Shown: in pieces, positions 26,526 to 38,526 of the stretch
Position numbering within the stretch: position 1 is the first letter of the stretch
How the letters are laid out: the number at the start of each line of letters is the position of its first letter
From: Corynebacterium incognita
GTDB taxonomy: Bacteria > Actinomycetota > Actinomycetes > Mycobacteriales > Mycobacteriaceae
DNA: 64,000 nt
Assembly: GCF_014217255.1 (NCBI RefSeq)
Contig: NZ_CP059404.1
Location: forward strand, 186,001-250,000
Direction: 5' to 3'
Notes under the pieces: generated by a model
The model's database searches: none
Told to the model about the DNA's origin: nothing
What the model saw: only the letters and a program-made list of their open reading frames with translations
Position numbers and translations under genes: made by a program

Positions 26526-27788
26526 ATGGACTACCTAGCCACCCCGCGCGGCGGCGTGCCGGATCTGCGTGACACTGCGGACAGTATTGCTGCGGCGGCG
26601 CAGATACTGTCCAAACTGTCAGGTCCCATCGCCATTGACACCGAACGCGCCTCAGCGTTCCGCTATGACGACCGCGCGTTCTTGCTACAAATCCGCCGCG
26701 AGGAAACGTCCCTCCTCATAGACCCTGAAGGACATCGGGCTCTTGTTCGCGACACCCTCGCACCGGTGCTCAACGAAGAATTGTGGGTTCTCCACGCTGC
26801 CAGCACCGACCTGCCCTGTCTCGCCGACCTCGGGCTACATACCACTACCCTCTTCGACACTGAACTCGCCGCCCGCTTGGCGGGCTTCGAGCGTTCTAAC
26901 CTCGCGGCAGTCATTGGCGAGGTGTTCGGTCTCCACTTAGACAAGAAATTCGGCGACGCCGATTGGTCCTCACGACCACTGCCTCATGCCTGGCTGGAAT
27001 ATGCGGCATTGGACGTGGAGCTCCTACTCGAACTCCGCGCGGAGCTTATTGCCGACCTTGAGGACCAGGGCAAGCTTGAGTGGGCGCAGCAAGAATTCGC
27101 CTACGTCGTAGATGAGCATCTTCGTCACCAATCCGCCGCGCCGCGTGAAGGTTGGCTACGCCTCAAGGGCTTATCGCACTTACGCTCACGCGAGCAGTTC
27201 CAGGTGGCACGAGAAATTTACCGGACCCGTGACGCCGAGGCGCACAAGAGGGACATTGCGCCCTCCCGTATTCTGCCGGATCGTGCAGTGACGGCTATGG
27301 CTGCGGAATTGCCGAACACCTCGAGGGAAATCAAGCAGCTGCGCAACTTTAGGCCGCGGAATCCTCGCGAGGTCCACCACTGGCTTGACGTCATCGCGCG
27401 CGCCCGCCTAGCGCCCGAGGACACGTGGCCAGACGACGCCGCTCTGGCGACGCTGAACGATAGCGCTGCATCGCTCGTCCCCTCGCGCCGCTCCTTTAGC
27501 CATGACTACCCCGAGCAGTATGCGGTGTACAAAAACGTCCGTGCGGCGCTAGATGAAGCCGCAGAAAACCTGCAGATCAAAACCGACGACCTCCTGCGCT
27601 CCCCGGCCCTGCGCGCTGCGGTATGGGCGACGGAGGGACCGGAGGCAGACCGCGAGCGTTACCCGCTCGCCGCCACGGTGACGAGTGCGGATCAGCTGCA
27701 GCAATTACTAGCGGACAACGGCGTCCGTCCGTGGCAGCGTGATATCGCCGGGCCGATTATCGCCGCAGAGCTGGGCATTGCCAGTTAG
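26526..27788 (+). CDS. RNase D-like 3'-5' exonuclease with HRDC domain
   Basis: DEDD-type exonuclease probably trimming structured RNA 3' ends. The 420 residues show Exo I ([21 protein letters not shown]), Exo II ([17 protein letters not shown]), Exo III with Tyr ([18 protein letters not shown]), giving DEDDy, then an HRDC domain ([30 protein letters not shown]). Convergent with dxs; the two stop codons overlap by 4 bases. Confidence 0.9.
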   Translation: MDYLATPRGGVPDLRDTADSIAAAAQILSKLSGPIAIDTERASAFRYDDRAFLLQIRREETSLLIDPEGHRALVRDTLAPVLNEELWVLHAASTDLPCLADLGLHTTTLFDTELAARLAGFERSNLAAVIGEVFGLHLDKKFGDADWSSRPLPHAWLEYAALDVELLLELRAELIADLEDQGKLEWAQQEFAYVVDEHLRHQSAAPREGWLRLKGLSHLRSREQFQVAREIYRTRDAEAHKRDIAPSRILPDRAVTAMAAELPNTSREIKQLRNFRPRNPREVHHWLDVIARARLAPEDTWPDDAALATLNDSAASLVPSRRSFSHDYPEQYAVYKNVRAALDEAAENLQIKTDDLLRSPALRAAVWATEGPEADRERYPLAATVTSADQLQQLLADNGVRPWQRDIAGPIIAAELGIAS

Positions 27789-29728
27789 GATTCCTCTCGC
27801 TCCAGCCAGCCCAAGATGGACTCCGTAGCGCCATCAACGTCGAGCCCAACCTCAGCAAGGAGCTCGTTGCGCGAGGCGTGCAACGGGAAGCTATGAGGGA
27901 AAGCCAATCGGCGAACCGGTGTATCTACCTCGGCCGCTGACAAAGCTTCCGCAATCAGAGAGCCCACGCCGCCGCGCATGACGCCGTCTTCGTATACCAC
28001 CACCATGTCGTGGTCATCGGCCAAGGCGACAAGCGACTGCGGAACAGGCGCTACCCAGCGGGGATCGACCACGGTGACGTTCACACCTTCGTCGCCAAGC
28101 TGCCGTGCCACCTCCAGCGCATTGCCGGTGAATGCGCCGAGTGCCACGAGCAAAACGTCGGGTGCCTCGCTCTCAGGCCCCTGCTCAGCCCCAGCGTCTT
28201 GCGCCACCCCGGCGTCCAATACCTGGGTATCAGCATAGGCCAAGACATCCACGCCATCGCTCAGCGTAGCCACTGCTTCCAGCGGCTGCGGCAGGCTGCC
28301 CTTCGGGAAGCGCACGATCGACGGGCCGTCGGTAATATCCAGGGACTCCGCAAAAAGTTCACGCAACCGTTCCCCGTCTCGCGGCACAGCGATGCGCATA
28401 CCCGGGATGATGGATGTAATCGCCATGTCCCACACACCGTTGTGGCTCGCACCGTCCGATCCCGTGACTCCGGCGCGATCCAACACGATGGTGACCGGAA
28501 GGCCGAGGAGAGCCACGTCCATCAGGAGCTGGTCAAAAGCACGATTGAGGAACGTGGAGTACAGCGCCACCACCGGGTGCATACCGCCTAGCGCGAGACC
28601 CGACGCCGACGTCATGGCGTGCTGCTCCGCGATGCCGACGTCGAAGAAGCGGTCCGGGAACTCTTCCGCGAAGGGCGCCAAACCCGTGGGGCCCGCCATC
28701 GCCGCGGTGATCGCCACGATATCGTCTCGCTTGCGCGCAGCAGCAAGCACCTCTTCGGTGAAGATGCTTGTCCACCCCGGCTTCGAGGCGCTCACCGGCG
28801 ATCCGGTTGCGGGGTCGATAACGCCCGTGGAGTGCATCTGATCATTAGGCTCGTTCACTGCCGGGGAATAGCCGTGGCCCTTCTCCGTTACGGCGTGCAC
28901 TAGGACCGGCCCCTCATATTCCTTGGCGTAGCGGAAAGCGCGCTCCAGGGAGCGAATATCGTGGCCTTTGACCGGGCCAATGTACTTCATGCCCAGCTCA
29001 GGGAACATCTCCGTGGGGATAACAGAGGATTTCACGCCCTCCTTAAACGCATGCAGCGCATCAAAGGTGCGGTTGCCCACCCAGCCCATGGACTTGAGGG
29101 TCTTCTTGCCGTGGTCCATGATTTCGTCGTAGACCGGCTCGGTGCGCAGACGGGAAAGGTTTTCCGCAAACCCACCGATAGTTGGGCTATAGGAGCGGCC
29201 GTTGTCATTGACCACAATGACCACGTTGCGGCCCTTGCCTTCGGCGATATTATTGAGAGCCTCCCAGCACATGCCGCCGGTCAGCGCGCCATCGCCAACC
29301 ACGGCGACAACGTTGTCATCGCCGCGCCCGCTGAGCAGCTTGGCCTTGGACAGACCATCCGCCACGGACAGCGCCGCGGAGGCATGGGAAGACTCAGTCC
29401 AGTCATGCTCAGACTCGTTGCGGGCGGTATAGCCGGAAATCCCATCCTTTTGGCGCAGGGTGTCAAACTTGTCCGCGCGGCCCGTCACGATCTTGTGCAC
29501 GTAGGACTGGTGCGAGGTATCAAAAACGATGGGTTCTTCCGGGGAGTTAAACACGCGATGCAGCGCCAGGGTCAGCTCAACCACACCCAAGTTCGGCCCC
29601 AAGTGCCCGCCGGTAGCCGACACCTTCTCGATCAGGAACTGGCGAATCTCGTCCGCTAGTTCTTCAGCCTGCTGCGGGGAAAGCGCCTTGAGGTCTTGGG
29701 GCGAATTGAGCTTGTCTAAAAATCCCAT
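27785..29728 (-). CDS. dxs: 1-deoxy-D-xylulose-5-phosphate synthase
   Basis: Thiamine-diphosphate enzyme joining pyruvate and glyceraldehyde-3-phosphate, first step of the MEP isoprenoid pathway (supplying decaprenyl phosphate and menaquinone). Start ATG 29728 gives 647 aa, the usual length; 38 further upstream residues do not resemble Dxs. Motifs: [35 protein letters not shown], ThDP-binding [37 protein letters not shown] and [16 protein letters not shown] low-complexity acidic insert ([20 protein letters not shown]) sits near residue 540. Confidence 0.96.
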   Translation of the reverse strand: MGFLDKLNSPQDLKALSPQQAEELADEIRQFLIEKVSATGGHLGPNLGVVELTLALHRVFNSPEEPIVFDTSHQSYVHKIVTGRADKFDTLRQKDGISGYTARNESEHDWTESSHASAALSVADGLSKAKLLSGRGDDNVVAVVGDGALTGGMCWEALNNIAEGKGRNVVIVVNDNGRSYSPTIGGFAENLSRLRTEPVYDEIMDHGKKTLKSMGWVGNRTFDALHAFKEGVKSSVIPTEMFPELGMKYIGPVKGHDIRSLERAFRYAKEYEGPVLVHAVTEKGHGYSPAVNEPNDQMHSTGVIDPATGSPVSASKPGWTSIFTEEVLAAARKRDDIVAITAAMAGPTGLAPFAEEFPDRFFDVGIAEQHAMTSASGLALGGMHPVVALYSTFLNRAFDQLLMDVALLGLPVTIVLDRAGVTGSDGASHNGVWDMAITSIIPGMRIAVPRDGERLRELFAESLDITDGPSIVRFPKGSLPQPLEAVATLSDGVDVLAYADTQVLDAGVAQDAGAEQGPESEAPDVLLVALGAFTGNALEVARQLGDEGVNVTVVDPRWVAPVPQSLVALADDHDMVVVYEDGVMRGGVGSLIAEALSAAEVDTPVRRLAFPHSFPLHASRNELLAEVGLDVDGATESILGWLEREES

Positions 29729-29875
29729 GAAGCGCTCACCCAACTCCTTTGCATCGTCTGCCGTACTCGGTGCCCCGCAATCCTGCACAAGGCACAACTT
29801 TCGATCTAGGTTACCTGTTAGCTCGTGCTGCCGACCAATCAACTCGTCGACCGCCAGTGCCCGTCGATACCAGCA

Positions 29876-31183
29876 CTATGTCTGGGGCCGCAGCAGCGCG
29901 ATGACCTCGCAGTGGTGTGTGGCCGGGAAAGCGTTAAACAGGGTGAGCTCATCCACGCTGTAACCGGCTTCGGCCCACGTGGCCACGTCGCGCGCAAAAG
30001 TGGCAGGATCGCACCCTACGTGCACGACGAGCTGTGGCTTCGCCGCCGCGATTCCGCGGACCACTTCCGCCCCAGCACCCACGCGTGGCGGATCCAACAC
30101 CACCACATCCGGCGCGGGAAGCTGCGGGATAGCCGACTCCACGGTGGACTGCATGACCTCCACCTGGGCGCCCTGCAAGCCTGGCTGGGTGGCGGCGGTG
30201 GCGGCCGCGGAATAGTCCACCGACACGATCGTCGGCGCCGCTGGCGCAGGGGCAGTGTCCGCAGGGACGGTGGCGCCTGCCGGGATGTCGGCAAGCACGG
30301 CGAGGCTACGCTCGATGGCGGGGACGAATACGCCCACACCGCCGTAGAGATCCCAGCCCACCGCACTTCGATGACGCGGCGTCAGTGCGTCCGCAGCCTC
30401 ACTCAACCAGCCGCTGACTGCCTCTGAGTATGCCTGCGGCGCCGCCACGTGGGCCTGCCAGAATGCCGTCACGGGGAACTCGAATCGCACGCCGCCTACG
30501 TTTTCCACCACGTTGCCTGTGCCTTCAAGCACTTCAGTCACTTTTTCTACGCGGTGCCCGCGGGGCGCACGGCGAGATTCCACGACGTGGCGGTTACCTT
30601 CGCTGTCGATCACCACGATCACCTCGGCACCCGGTGTAAACCGTCGCGCCCCGTCGCCCACGATGCCCTCAGCCACCCCGGGCGCGAGCTGGCTACAGGC
30701 CACGTCGGTCACCAAAGCGTTGCTCTGCGCCTTGCGAGTACCGGCACGTCCCGCGCTGTCCACGCCAAAGCGGGCGCGGGTGCGCCACCCTGTGGCCGGT
30801 GCGAGGTCCACAATTTCCAGCGCTGGGAGCACAACGCCGCGGGCCAGACGGGAGAGCTGGTCGTCAACAACGCTCGCTTTGAGCTCAGCCTCGCGCTCCG
30901 GCGCAACACTCGCGAAGTCACAGCAGCCCGCACCGCGCTGCGCCGCGGGGCATCTGCTGGTTCCGCGGTAACGACCGGGGGCGTGAACCTCCGCGACCTC
31001 GCCGCGCGCGAATTTCTTCTTCAGCTCCGTAACCCGAACCGTGACCGAATCACCCGGGAATCCGCCCCGGATGAACGCGACTCGGCCATCCTCTAAGCGC
31101 GCGATGCCTTCTCCGCCGTGTGCCATCGCGGTTATCTCCGCCTGCACGGACGTTCCTACCGCGAGTTTGTTTGCTGCGTCCAT
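29876..31183 (-). CDS. TRAM-domain class I SAM-dependent RNA methyltransferase (TrmA/RlmCD type)
   Basis: Predicted 5-methyluridine RNA methyltransferase. The 435 residues begin with a TRAM RNA-binding domain (GTSVQAEITAMAHGGEGIARLEDGRVAFIRGGFPGD), then cysteines that may hold an Fe-S cluster (RCPAAQRGAGCCDF and VACSQL), the SAM region (GWDLYGGVGVFVP), VVLDPPRVGAG and the catalytic Cys in HVGCDPATFARD. The cysteine spacing deviates from the usual C-x5-C-G-G-C. An Ala/Pro-rich insert lies near 300. Target RNA unknown. Confidence 0.85.
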   Translation of the reverse strand: MDAANKLAVGTSVQAEITAMAHGGEGIARLEDGRVAFIRGGFPGDSVTVRVTELKKKFARGEVAEVHAPGRYRGTSRCPAAQRGAGCCDFASVAPEREAELKASVVDDQLSRLARGVVLPALEIVDLAPATGWRTRARFGVDSAGRAGTRKAQSNALVTDVACSQLAPGVAEGIVGDGARRFTPGAEVIVVIDSEGNRHVVESRRAPRGHRVEKVTEVLEGTGNVVENVGGVRFEFPVTAFWQAHVAAPQAYSEAVSGWLSEAADALTPRHRSAVGWDLYGGVGVFVPAIERSLAVLADIPAGATVPADTAPAPAAPTIVSVDYSAAATAATQPGLQGAQVEVMQSTVESAIPQLPAPDVVVLDPPRVGAGAEVVRGIAAAKPQLVVHVGCDPATFARDVATWAEAGYSVDELTLFNAFPATHHCEVIALLRPQT

Positions 31184-31244
31184 GTCTGCACCTTTACTCT
31201 TTATGCTCGTTCTGTTGTGTGACCACTGTTTATTGAGGTTGCTC

Positions 31245-31976
31245 TCAAGACGCCGCTTCTACGGCTGCGTTGGCGCGGCGCACCATCCAGATGGTGAGCA
31301 CGGTGACAAGGCCGGTTAACGGCCAGCCCATGAGCAATTTGACGATACCCAGTTCGGTGGCGGAGTCGCCGCCGTACAAGGCGTTTTGTACCAGGAATCG
31401 GGCGAGGAAAATCGTTCCCCAGCCTGCGGTCGCCACTGCGTAGGCCTGGCGCGCGGCGGGTACCTGGCGCCACACCATGTCCTCGCCGTTAATGCCTTTC
31501 CAAATCACCCCGACTATGGGCCAGCGCGCCACGATGGAACCAAAAGCCACGATGGCCAGCACCAACGACATCCAAATCCCGTACAGGAAATACCCTTTAG
31601 CATCCCCGGTGAAATAGGCAATCGCGGCACAAATGGCCACGCCGATGAAGGCGGACACGGCTGGCTGCAGAGTCTCCTTGCGCGCGATCCGCCACACGAG
31701 GATAAGCAGCGCCACGCCTAGCGCGGCAGCGAGTGCGGGCACCAGCCCGTAGAAGTTATTGACGGGAATGAGCACCAAGATAGGAAGGGTGGACGACACC
31801 AGTCCTGACAAACCGCCCATCTGCTCCAGCAATGTCGGCTCCACCGCATCGGTGTTTGTGTCGCCTTCCGCCACAGCGTCGTGCGCCGCCATGGCGGCGT
31901 TATCAGTCCGCGTCACATCATCCACCGCGCCATTATCGGCCGGGCCGTTTGCTGCTGCGTCGGGGCTCCACGTCAT
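31245..31976 (-). CDS. DUF3159 membrane protein
   Basis: The 243 residues start with an acidic Ala/Asp-rich tail (about 1-45) and then show five or six TM helices with LEQMGGLSGLVSSTLPILVLIPVNNFYGL, FIGVAICAAIAYFTGDAKGYFLYGIWMSL and VWRQVPAARQAYAVATAGWGTIFLARFLVQNALY. This matches DUF3159, an actinobacterial family of unknown function. Confidence 0.85.
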   Translation of the reverse strand: MTWSPDAAANGPADNGAVDDVTRTDNAAMAAHDAVAEGDTNTDAVEPTLLEQMGGLSGLVSSTLPILVLIPVNNFYGLVPALAAALGVALLILVWRIARKETLQPAVSAFIGVAICAAIAYFTGDAKGYFLYGIWMSLVLAIVAFGSIVARWPIVGVIWKGINGEDMVWRQVPAARQAYAVATAGWGTIFLARFLVQNALYGGDSATELGIVKLLMGWPLTGLVTVLTIWMVRRANAAVEAAS

Positions 31977-32116
31977 TCGTTCATGTCCTCTGTACTTGGT
32001 GTCTATGAATCATTGTCAAGGCTGCACTCTTCACCGCCTCGGGCGCATCCGCGACGTCCTTCCGCCGGCCTAACAAAACCGGGTTGGAGTCATCGAGAAC
32101 AGTCACCGGTGTCTGG

Positions 32117-32998
32117 CTAGGCCGTTGTGTCCTGAGTTCCGTCCTCACGCTGTTCTGCGCGCGCCTTCATGGCCTGCTGCATCTGCTCCACCAGCTGCTT
32201 CGGCATGATGACCGGCAGCGAGTTGCCCGCAAGGATAGGATCACTTCCGCGGTAGATGAACATCCGCGCGATCATCTCGCGCGCCAAAGCGGCGAGGTCC
32301 TCTGCCATCTCCTCTGGGCCGGTGGCGGTCAGGCGCAGCATCCAACGCGGACCCTCCACGCCGATGATGCGCACGATGCCATTGTCATGCTTGCCCACGA
32401 CCTCACGGCCCCACGGGCCCTGCTCGAAGGAGGCATCGAGGCCATCACCCGCAACGCCCTGGATCAGCTCAGCGGAAGCCTCCTCCCACTGCCCGGCGGT
32501 ACGTGGCGCCGCGAAAGCGACGGGCGTCAAACGCCCAAACTTAGTGACGATGTGCAGCATCTTTGGTCCCGCTTCGCCCATCTCAACCTGAACTTGGGAC
32601 TCTTTGGGGAGGGGAATTTTCATGGAGCCAAGGTCGAGCAGTCCCACGGAGAAATCAGAAAAGTCGAAGTCTTCAAAATTGACGGCGTCGCCGTCGTAGG
32701 GCCCGCGCTCACCATTGACGGCGTCGTGCGGAATCGAGGCCGGCCCCGCAGACACAGCCGCACCACCGCTCACGGTCGCATCAGCAGCGGTGTCTGACAC
32801 TTCCGCCGGGGAAACGCCTACTCCTTCCACAGTGGGCGCTGCACCGCTCGTTGCGTCGCGGTTTTTGCCGGAAGGCGCGTCTGACGCGCTGGGCTCCTGC
32901 GCACTGGCCGCCGCCGAGTTGGGCGCTACTGGATTGGTTTCTGCCGCGGCGGGAGTAGGTTCTTCTTGCTTCTTCTTAGAAAACGGCCACATGCCCAT
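32117..32998 (-). CDS. DUF3710 family protein
   Basis: The 293-residue protein has a disordered Ala/Pro/Ser-rich first third (MWPFSKKKQEEPTPAAAE...) and a conserved core FDFSDFSVGLLDLGSMKIPLPKESQVQVEMG...VRIIGVEGPRWMLRLTATGPEEMAEDLAALAREMIARMFIYRGSDP, matching DUF3710. AAAGG lies 10 bases before ATG 32998. Adjacent to dut, as in mycobacteria. Function unknown. Confidence 0.83.
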   Translation of the reverse strand: MGMWPFSKKKQEEPTPAAAETNPVAPNSAAASAQEPSASDAPSGKNRDATSGAAPTVEGVGVSPAEVSDTAADATVSGGAAVSAGPASIPHDAVNGERGPYDGDAVNFEDFDFSDFSVGLLDLGSMKIPLPKESQVQVEMGEAGPKMLHIVTKFGRLTPVAFAAPRTAGQWEEASAELIQGVAGDGLDASFEQGPWGREVVGKHDNGIVRIIGVEGPRWMLRLTATGPEEMAEDLAALAREMIARMFIYRGSDPILAGNSLPVIMPKQLVEQMQQAMKARAEQREDGTQDTTA

Positions 32999-33131
32999 CG
33001 TTCAGCACCTTTCTGTTGATGGTCGCCTCCGGGTAGCTGGTGATGACTCCCGGAAGGCATTCCCAGTGTGGTGATCCACTGTACCGGTTGTCTTGCCCCC
33101 TGCAGCGTTGTAACTGCGGGCGACGCCACCA

Positions 33132-33599
33132 TTAGACTCCTGTGGATCCGTATCCGCCGGCGCCACGCGCGGTGTCGTCGAGTGATTCCACCTCGTGGAA
33201 GCCGCACAACTCTACCTTTTGGATGAGCAGCTGGGCGATGCGCATGCCCCGAGTGATGGTCACCGGTTCCCGCGGATCCAGGTTAATCAAGCACACCTTA
33301 AGCTCGCCGCGGTACTCCGCATCGATAGTGCCGGGGGTATTGACGACGGATAAGCCTTGCTTGGCAGCGAGCCCGGAACGCGGGTGAATGAGGCCCACCG
33401 TTCCCGGAGGCAGTGCAATGGCGATCCCGGTCCCCACCAGGGCGCGCTCCCCTGGCTCGATGACAGCGTCTTCAGCGGCGTGAAGATCGGCGCCGGCATC
33501 TAAGGCGTGCGCGCGGTGTGGAAGCGGTACGTCTGGATCCAGCCGTTTCACGGCGATAGATTCGATCGGCTCGGTGGAATGTGCGTTGAATTCAGTCAC
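33132..33599 (-). CDS. dut: Deoxyuridine 5'-triphosphate nucleotidohydrolase
   Basis: Homotrimeric dUTPase turning dUTP into dUMP and PPi. All five motifs appear in the 155 residues: [11 protein letters not shown] (I), [13 protein letters not shown] (II), [16 protein letters not shown] (III), [13 protein letters not shown] (IV) and the glycine-rich [10 protein letters not shown] (V) at the C-terminus. Confidence 0.97.
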   Translation of the reverse strand: MTEFNAHSTEPIESIAVKRLDPDVPLPHRAHALDAGADLHAAEDAVIEPGERALVGTGIAIALPPGTVGLIHPRSGLAAKQGLSVVNTPGTIDAEYRGELKVCLINLDPREPVTITRGMRIAQLLIQKVELCGFHEVESLDDTARGAGGYGSTGV

Positions 33600-33753
33600 G
33601 GCAACAGCTTAGCGCGTTGTCCAAGAGCACTGGTGGTGGCGCCGCCACGCGCCGCGCAGCACCGGCTATACGGGCCCAGCAACGTGCCGCGCAGGCAACG
33701 GTGGCGAAGTGAGGGCTCCACACCGGATTGAAGGTCGTCGCTAGGCGGTGGGC

Positions 33754-33759
33754 TAGAAT
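33754..33759 (+). promoter_or_regulatory. -10 box (TAGAAT) for the DUF3093 gene
   Basis: TAGAAT stands 8 bases before GTG 33768 with no ribosome site between, a leaderless arrangement. Confidence 0.5.
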
Positions 33760-33767
33760 GACGGACT

Positions 33768-34307
33768 GTGACTTCCTCAAGTACGCCTACCCCGAGCAAT
33801 GATACGAATGCCAGCGGCGACGCTGTGCTGTTTCGGGAACGCCAGTGGGTCCCGTGGCACTTTTGGCCTATGGCGCTCGGTGTAGTTGCTCTCACCGCGG
33901 CCACGGTCGGCCTTAACCGCCCCCTGCTGTGGACCATCATCCCCTTCATCGTTTTGTCCATTTTTGCAGCCTGGATCCTGGTGAGCTGGTCCGGGCGAGT
34001 CATCACCGTAACCCAAGACGCCGACGGCACCCGCTGGCTCAACGTTGGCGACGCACAGCTTCCTGCGGACATTGTGTCCCGCTCTCTCGTGGTGCCGGCC
34101 ACGGCTTCACGCAACGCGATGGGGCCACAGCTAGACCCGGCCGCATTCGTGATCAACCACGCCTGGCTGCACGAAATGGTCATGCTGGTGCTCGATGATG
34201 AAGACGACCCCACCCCTTACTGGCTGGTGACTACGCGGCGCCCAGAGGAGCTCATCCAGCACTTCGTTCCTGACCAGTACGAGGCCGCCACCGCGCACCT
34301 GCGTTAA
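33768..34307 (+). CDS. DUF3093 membrane protein
   Basis: The 179 residues contain FRERQWVPWHFWPMALGVVALTAATVGLN, two TM helices (about 30-75), then a soluble domain (ITVTQDADGTRWLNVGDAQLPADIVSRSLVVPATASRNAMGPQLDPAAFVINHAWLHEMVML) as in DUF3093. Divergent from dut. The last codons and stop are part of a 17-base tandem duplication. Function unknown. Confidence 0.85.
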   Translation: MTSSSTPTPSNDTNASGDAVLFRERQWVPWHFWPMALGVVALTAATVGLNRPLLWTIIPFIVLSIFAAWILVSWSGRVITVTQDADGTRWLNVGDAQLPADIVSRSLVVPATASRNAMGPQLDPAAFVINHAWLHEMVMLVLDDEDDPTPYWLVTTRRPEELIQHFVPDQYEAATAHLR

Positions 34308-34326
34308 CCGCGCACCTGCGTTAACC
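34293..34326 (+). repeat. 17-bp perfect tandem duplication across a stop codon
   Basis: GCGCACCTGCGTTAACC occurs twice in direct succession (34293-34309, 34310-34326). The first copy encodes the final residues and TAA of the DUF3093 gene; the second repeats them after the stop. Confidence 0.95.
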
Positions 34327-34361
34327 TGAATGATTCGCCACATTAAGGCCCTCGAGAACGC

Positions 34362-34412
34362 CACAACGCCTGCGCCCCCTACGACTTGTAGGTTGGGCGC
34401 GGGCGTTGTGTG
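34362..34412. terminator. Long hairpin between convergent genes
   Basis: CACAACGCC / GGGCGTTGTG with inner GCGCCC / GGGCGC and CCTAC / GTAGG forms a near-complete long stem between the DUF3093 and DUF4193 genes. There is little T-tract on either side, so efficiency is uncertain. Confidence 0.5.
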
Positions 34413-34441
34413 TGGAAACTAAGCGGCGGGAGGCTTGGCCT

Positions 34442-34735
34442 TTAGGCGCAGTCCTGACACACCGGGGAGCCGTCATCCTCAGTGAAGGCCAGGCGCTTGT
34501 TGCGCTGAACTAGGAAGCACACCGAGCAGGTGAATTCGTCCTCCTGGCGCGGCACGACGGTCACATTGAGCTCTTCGCCCGACAAGTCAACTGTCGGCGG
34601 TTCAAACGCCTCGACAATCTCGCCGTCGTCGTCCATGCCGTTGTTCTCCGTCTCGGCAGCTTTGAGGCCCTCGAGGGAGTCGGTCTCCAGCTCGTCTTCT
34701 ACCCGGCGGCGCGGTGCATCGTAATCAGTAGCCAT
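34442..34735 (-). CDS. DUF4193 zinc-ribbon-like protein
   Basis: A 97-residue acidic protein. ATG 34735 gives the family start MATDYDAPRRR; the longer frame adds unrelated residues. Two CxxC pairs, TCSVCF and VCQDCA, near the C-terminus should bind zinc. DUF4193 proteins are conserved in actinobacteria next to ppgK/sigA; function unknown. Confidence 0.88.
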   Translation of the reverse strand: MATDYDAPRRRVEDELETDSLEGLKAAETENNGMDDDGEIVEAFEPPTVDLSGEELNVTVVPRQEDEFTCSVCFLVQRNKRLAFTEDDGSPVCQDCA

Positions 34736-35012
34736 AGTGCTAGTCCTGTGGTTGCGAGAGGGCCTGCGAAGGTGCTTCCACGCAATGCCCTGGAATTTCC
34801 GTATTGGTCGATCGCGCATATTAAATGACAACGCAGCATATGTCATACTCGCTGCTCAACGGGGTTGGCCACGACTACCCCCGACATCGGAAACCGGCAG
34901 GTAAACAGCGCCTCTTCGTCGCTCGTTCCCAGCAGGCAGCCCAAGTAGAACCCTAGCCTGCGTGTTGCTGCCCTGCTATGCAGCATCCCAGCCCGCTTCG
35001 GAACGATTGACC

Positions 35013-35018
35013 TAGAAT
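35013..35018 (+). promoter_or_regulatory. -10 box (TAGAAT) for ppgK
   Basis: TAGAAT stands 7 bases before ATG 35026; leaderless arrangement. Confidence 0.5.
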
Positions 35019-35025
35019 ATTGGCC

Positions 35026-35790
35026 ATGACTACTACAGCACCCCGCCACGGCTTCGGCATCGATGTCGGAGGCTCCGCCGTCAAAGGCGCACTTGTAGAT
35101 TTAACCACCGGCGAATTCATCGGTGAGCGCATCAAAATTGCTACTCCCCGCCCAGCGACGCCGGAGGCGATCGCTCACGTCATCGTCGAGTTGCTGCAGC
35201 GCGCCGAGTGGATCGGCCCTGTGGGCATTACTCTTCCCAGTGTGGTTCACAACAGCATTGCGCAGTCCGCAGCGAACATCGATCCGGAGTGGATTGGGGT
35301 CAACACTACGGAACTGTTCCGCCGTTTCCTTGGCGACCGCGACTTCACCGTGCTCAACGACGCCGATGCCGCAGGATTGGCTGAGGTGGCCTACGGGGAC
35401 CCTCGAGCCCGCGAGGGTGCGGTCCTCTTCCTTACCTTTGGCACCGGCATCGGTTCGGCCATGCTTGTCGACGGCCGCCTGTTCCCCAACACCGAGCTCG
35501 GACACATGATCGTCGGCAAGCAGGAGGCCGAACACCAGGCCTCGTCGGCGGTCAAGGACAACCTTGAGCTCAACTTCAAGCAATGGGCCAGCCGAGTCAA
35601 CGTCGTGATGGGCGAATACGAAAAGCTCTTCAACCCGACGACCTTCATCGTGGGCGGCGGCATCTCCCGGAAATTCGATAAGTGGGGCCCAAGTCTTGAC
35701 CTTAAGACCCCAGTGTTCCCGGCGCAACTGCGCAACCGAGCCGGAATCGTCGGCGCGGCGCTAGCCATGGACCAGGGCATGCGCCCGTAA
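35026..35790 (+). CDS. ppgK: Polyphosphate glucokinase
   Basis: ROK-family kinase that phosphorylates glucose with polyphosphate (and often ATP). The 254 residues show the phosphate motif [21 protein letters not shown], the sugar-binding [24 protein letters not shown], the ELGHMIVGK segment and C-terminal [16 protein letters not shown]. Start ATG 35026; a TTG two codons upstream would lie between the -10 box and this ATG. Confidence 0.93.
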   Translation: MTTTAPRHGFGIDVGGSAVKGALVDLTTGEFIGERIKIATPRPATPEAIAHVIVELLQRAEWIGPVGITLPSVVHNSIAQSAANIDPEWIGVNTTELFRRFLGDRDFTVLNDADAAGLAEVAYGDPRAREGAVLFLTFGTGIGSAMLVDGRLFPNTELGHMIVGKQEAEHQASSAVKDNLELNFKQWASRVNVVMGEYEKLFNPTTFIVGGGISRKFDKWGPSLDLKTPVFPAQLRNRAGIVGAALAMDQGMRP

Positions 35791-35844
35791 TCGATAAGCA
35801 TCGTTTTAGCGCACCTCGTGCCACAGCACCAAACGAAGATCCTC

Positions 35845-35850
35845 TATACT
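35845..35850 (+). promoter_or_regulatory. Putative -10 box (TATACT) upstream of sigA
   Basis: TATACT about 156 bases before the sigA GTG would give a leader of ~150 bases. No strong -35 box; the only good hexamer in this gap. Confidence 0.4.
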
Positions 35851-36006
35851 GGGCGGTTGTTCATAACTTATGGGACCGCGCACCCCAATGAACTGTGGTT
35901 TATTCGGGGTTTCAGCGAGTACTAACCAGAACCTTTCTCGGTTTGACCTAGACTCACTCCCAGCGCGGAGACCGCAACAGTTAGCAAGTAAGGCGAAAGG
36001 GCGTAC

Positions 36007-37461
<1,455 letters not shown>

Positions 37462-37509
37462 CTCCCCTGCTGTGCGCCGCCTGCGTTGCGGCGCTCAACA
37501 GACAAGAAG

Positions 37510-37555
37510 AGGTCCCGTTCCTTCCTCCGCAGTGGAGGAAGGAACGGGACCTTTT
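37510..37555 (+). terminator. Strong terminator after sigA
   Basis: A 19-bp perfect stem (AGGTCCCGTTCCTTCCTCC with its complement) around GCAGT, followed by TTTT. It lies between sigA and the convergent DUF4190-like gene and could serve both. Confidence 0.92.
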
Positions 37556-37577
37556 AGCTTCTCACCTTTATAAGGCG

Positions 37578-38294
37578 CTAGGCACCCTGCCCGAACTTCT
37601 TGTCGACGCTTTCAGTGACGCACTCTTGCTGCTTCACAGAGTCCTCAATGTTGGCGCACTCCTCCAAGTTCAAATCCTTCATGATCCACATGGTAAAGAC
37701 TGCGAAGAGCACGCTGGCAAGGATACCGAGGATGGACAGAATCAAACCGGTAATGGCCATTCCTTTGCGCTTGTTTTCCTTGTGCTGGCGCTTCTTCGCT
37801 GCACTCAGGGCAATAAAGCCCAAGATAAGGCCGATGATGCCCGGGATGAAGGCAAGGACAGAAAAGATGATCGAGATACCCACAACGGCAGAGAGGATGC
37901 CCACGCCCAGAGCCCATGGCGCTACGCCGTTCTTGGTCTCGTTCATGGGCGAGTTCTCGTAGCCACCCGCGTAAGCGGCATCGCCGTAGCCAGTTCCCGC
38001 TTGCGGGTCGGCGCCAGTGCCCGGGTAGGGAGCGATACCGGACGTTGCGTCCGTTCCATCGTATCCGCCGGATCCATAGTTGTTGGTCGAGTCGAAGGCA
38101 TCGCTGCCGTAGCCGTTCTCCCCAGAAGGTACAGCAGAGTTAGCGGAACCGGATGCACCGTACGCGGTGTCCTCTCCGCCCGCGCGGTGGCTTCCGCCCT
38201 GATTCACGCCATCATTTCCGGAGGATCCGTAAGGGTTGGTGGAATCAAAACTATTGTCAGAAGACGAAGAGTTCGGATCGTATGGGTTAGTCAT
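37578..38294 (-). CDS. DUF4190-like two-helix membrane protein with low-complexity N-terminus
   Basis: The 238 residues start with ~115 residues rich in Ser, Asn, Gly, Tyr and Asp (MTNPYDPNSSSSDNSFDST...), then two TM helices (ALGVGILSAVVGISIIFSVLAFIPGIIGLILGFIAL and GMAITGLILSILGILASVLFAVFTMWIM) split by a basic loop KKRQHKENKRKG, and a short outer tail with two Cys (LEECANIEDSVKQQEC). The helix-loop-helix matches DUF4190. Role unknown. Confidence 0.78.
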   Translation of the reverse strand: MTNPYDPNSSSSDNSFDSTNPYGSSGNDGVNQGGSHRAGGEDTAYGASGSANSAVPSGENGYGSDAFDSTNNYGSGGYDGTDATSGIAPYPGTGADPQAGTGYGDAAYAGGYENSPMNETKNGVAPWALGVGILSAVVGISIIFSVLAFIPGIIGLILGFIALSAAKKRQHKENKRKGMAITGLILSILGILASVLFAVFTMWIMKDLNLEECANIEDSVKQQECVTESVDKKFGQGA

Positions 38295-38526
38295 AGTTTC
38301 GCTAAGCCTTTCCGTGTCTCATTGCACTGTGCGCTGTACAGGGGCGCGGGTTATAGATTTAACCAGCGTGGCAAAACATCGCACAGGCGATGTTCAGCAC
38401 ACTGCCCAACAGTACCGAAACTCAGCTTCACTAAGTGGCGCGTGATGCAATTGTTACAGCACGGGGGCACCGAGCACAGCTCCAGGCGTCATGGTGCTAG
38501 CACTGACGGTGGCAAGTCTGGTGCCC

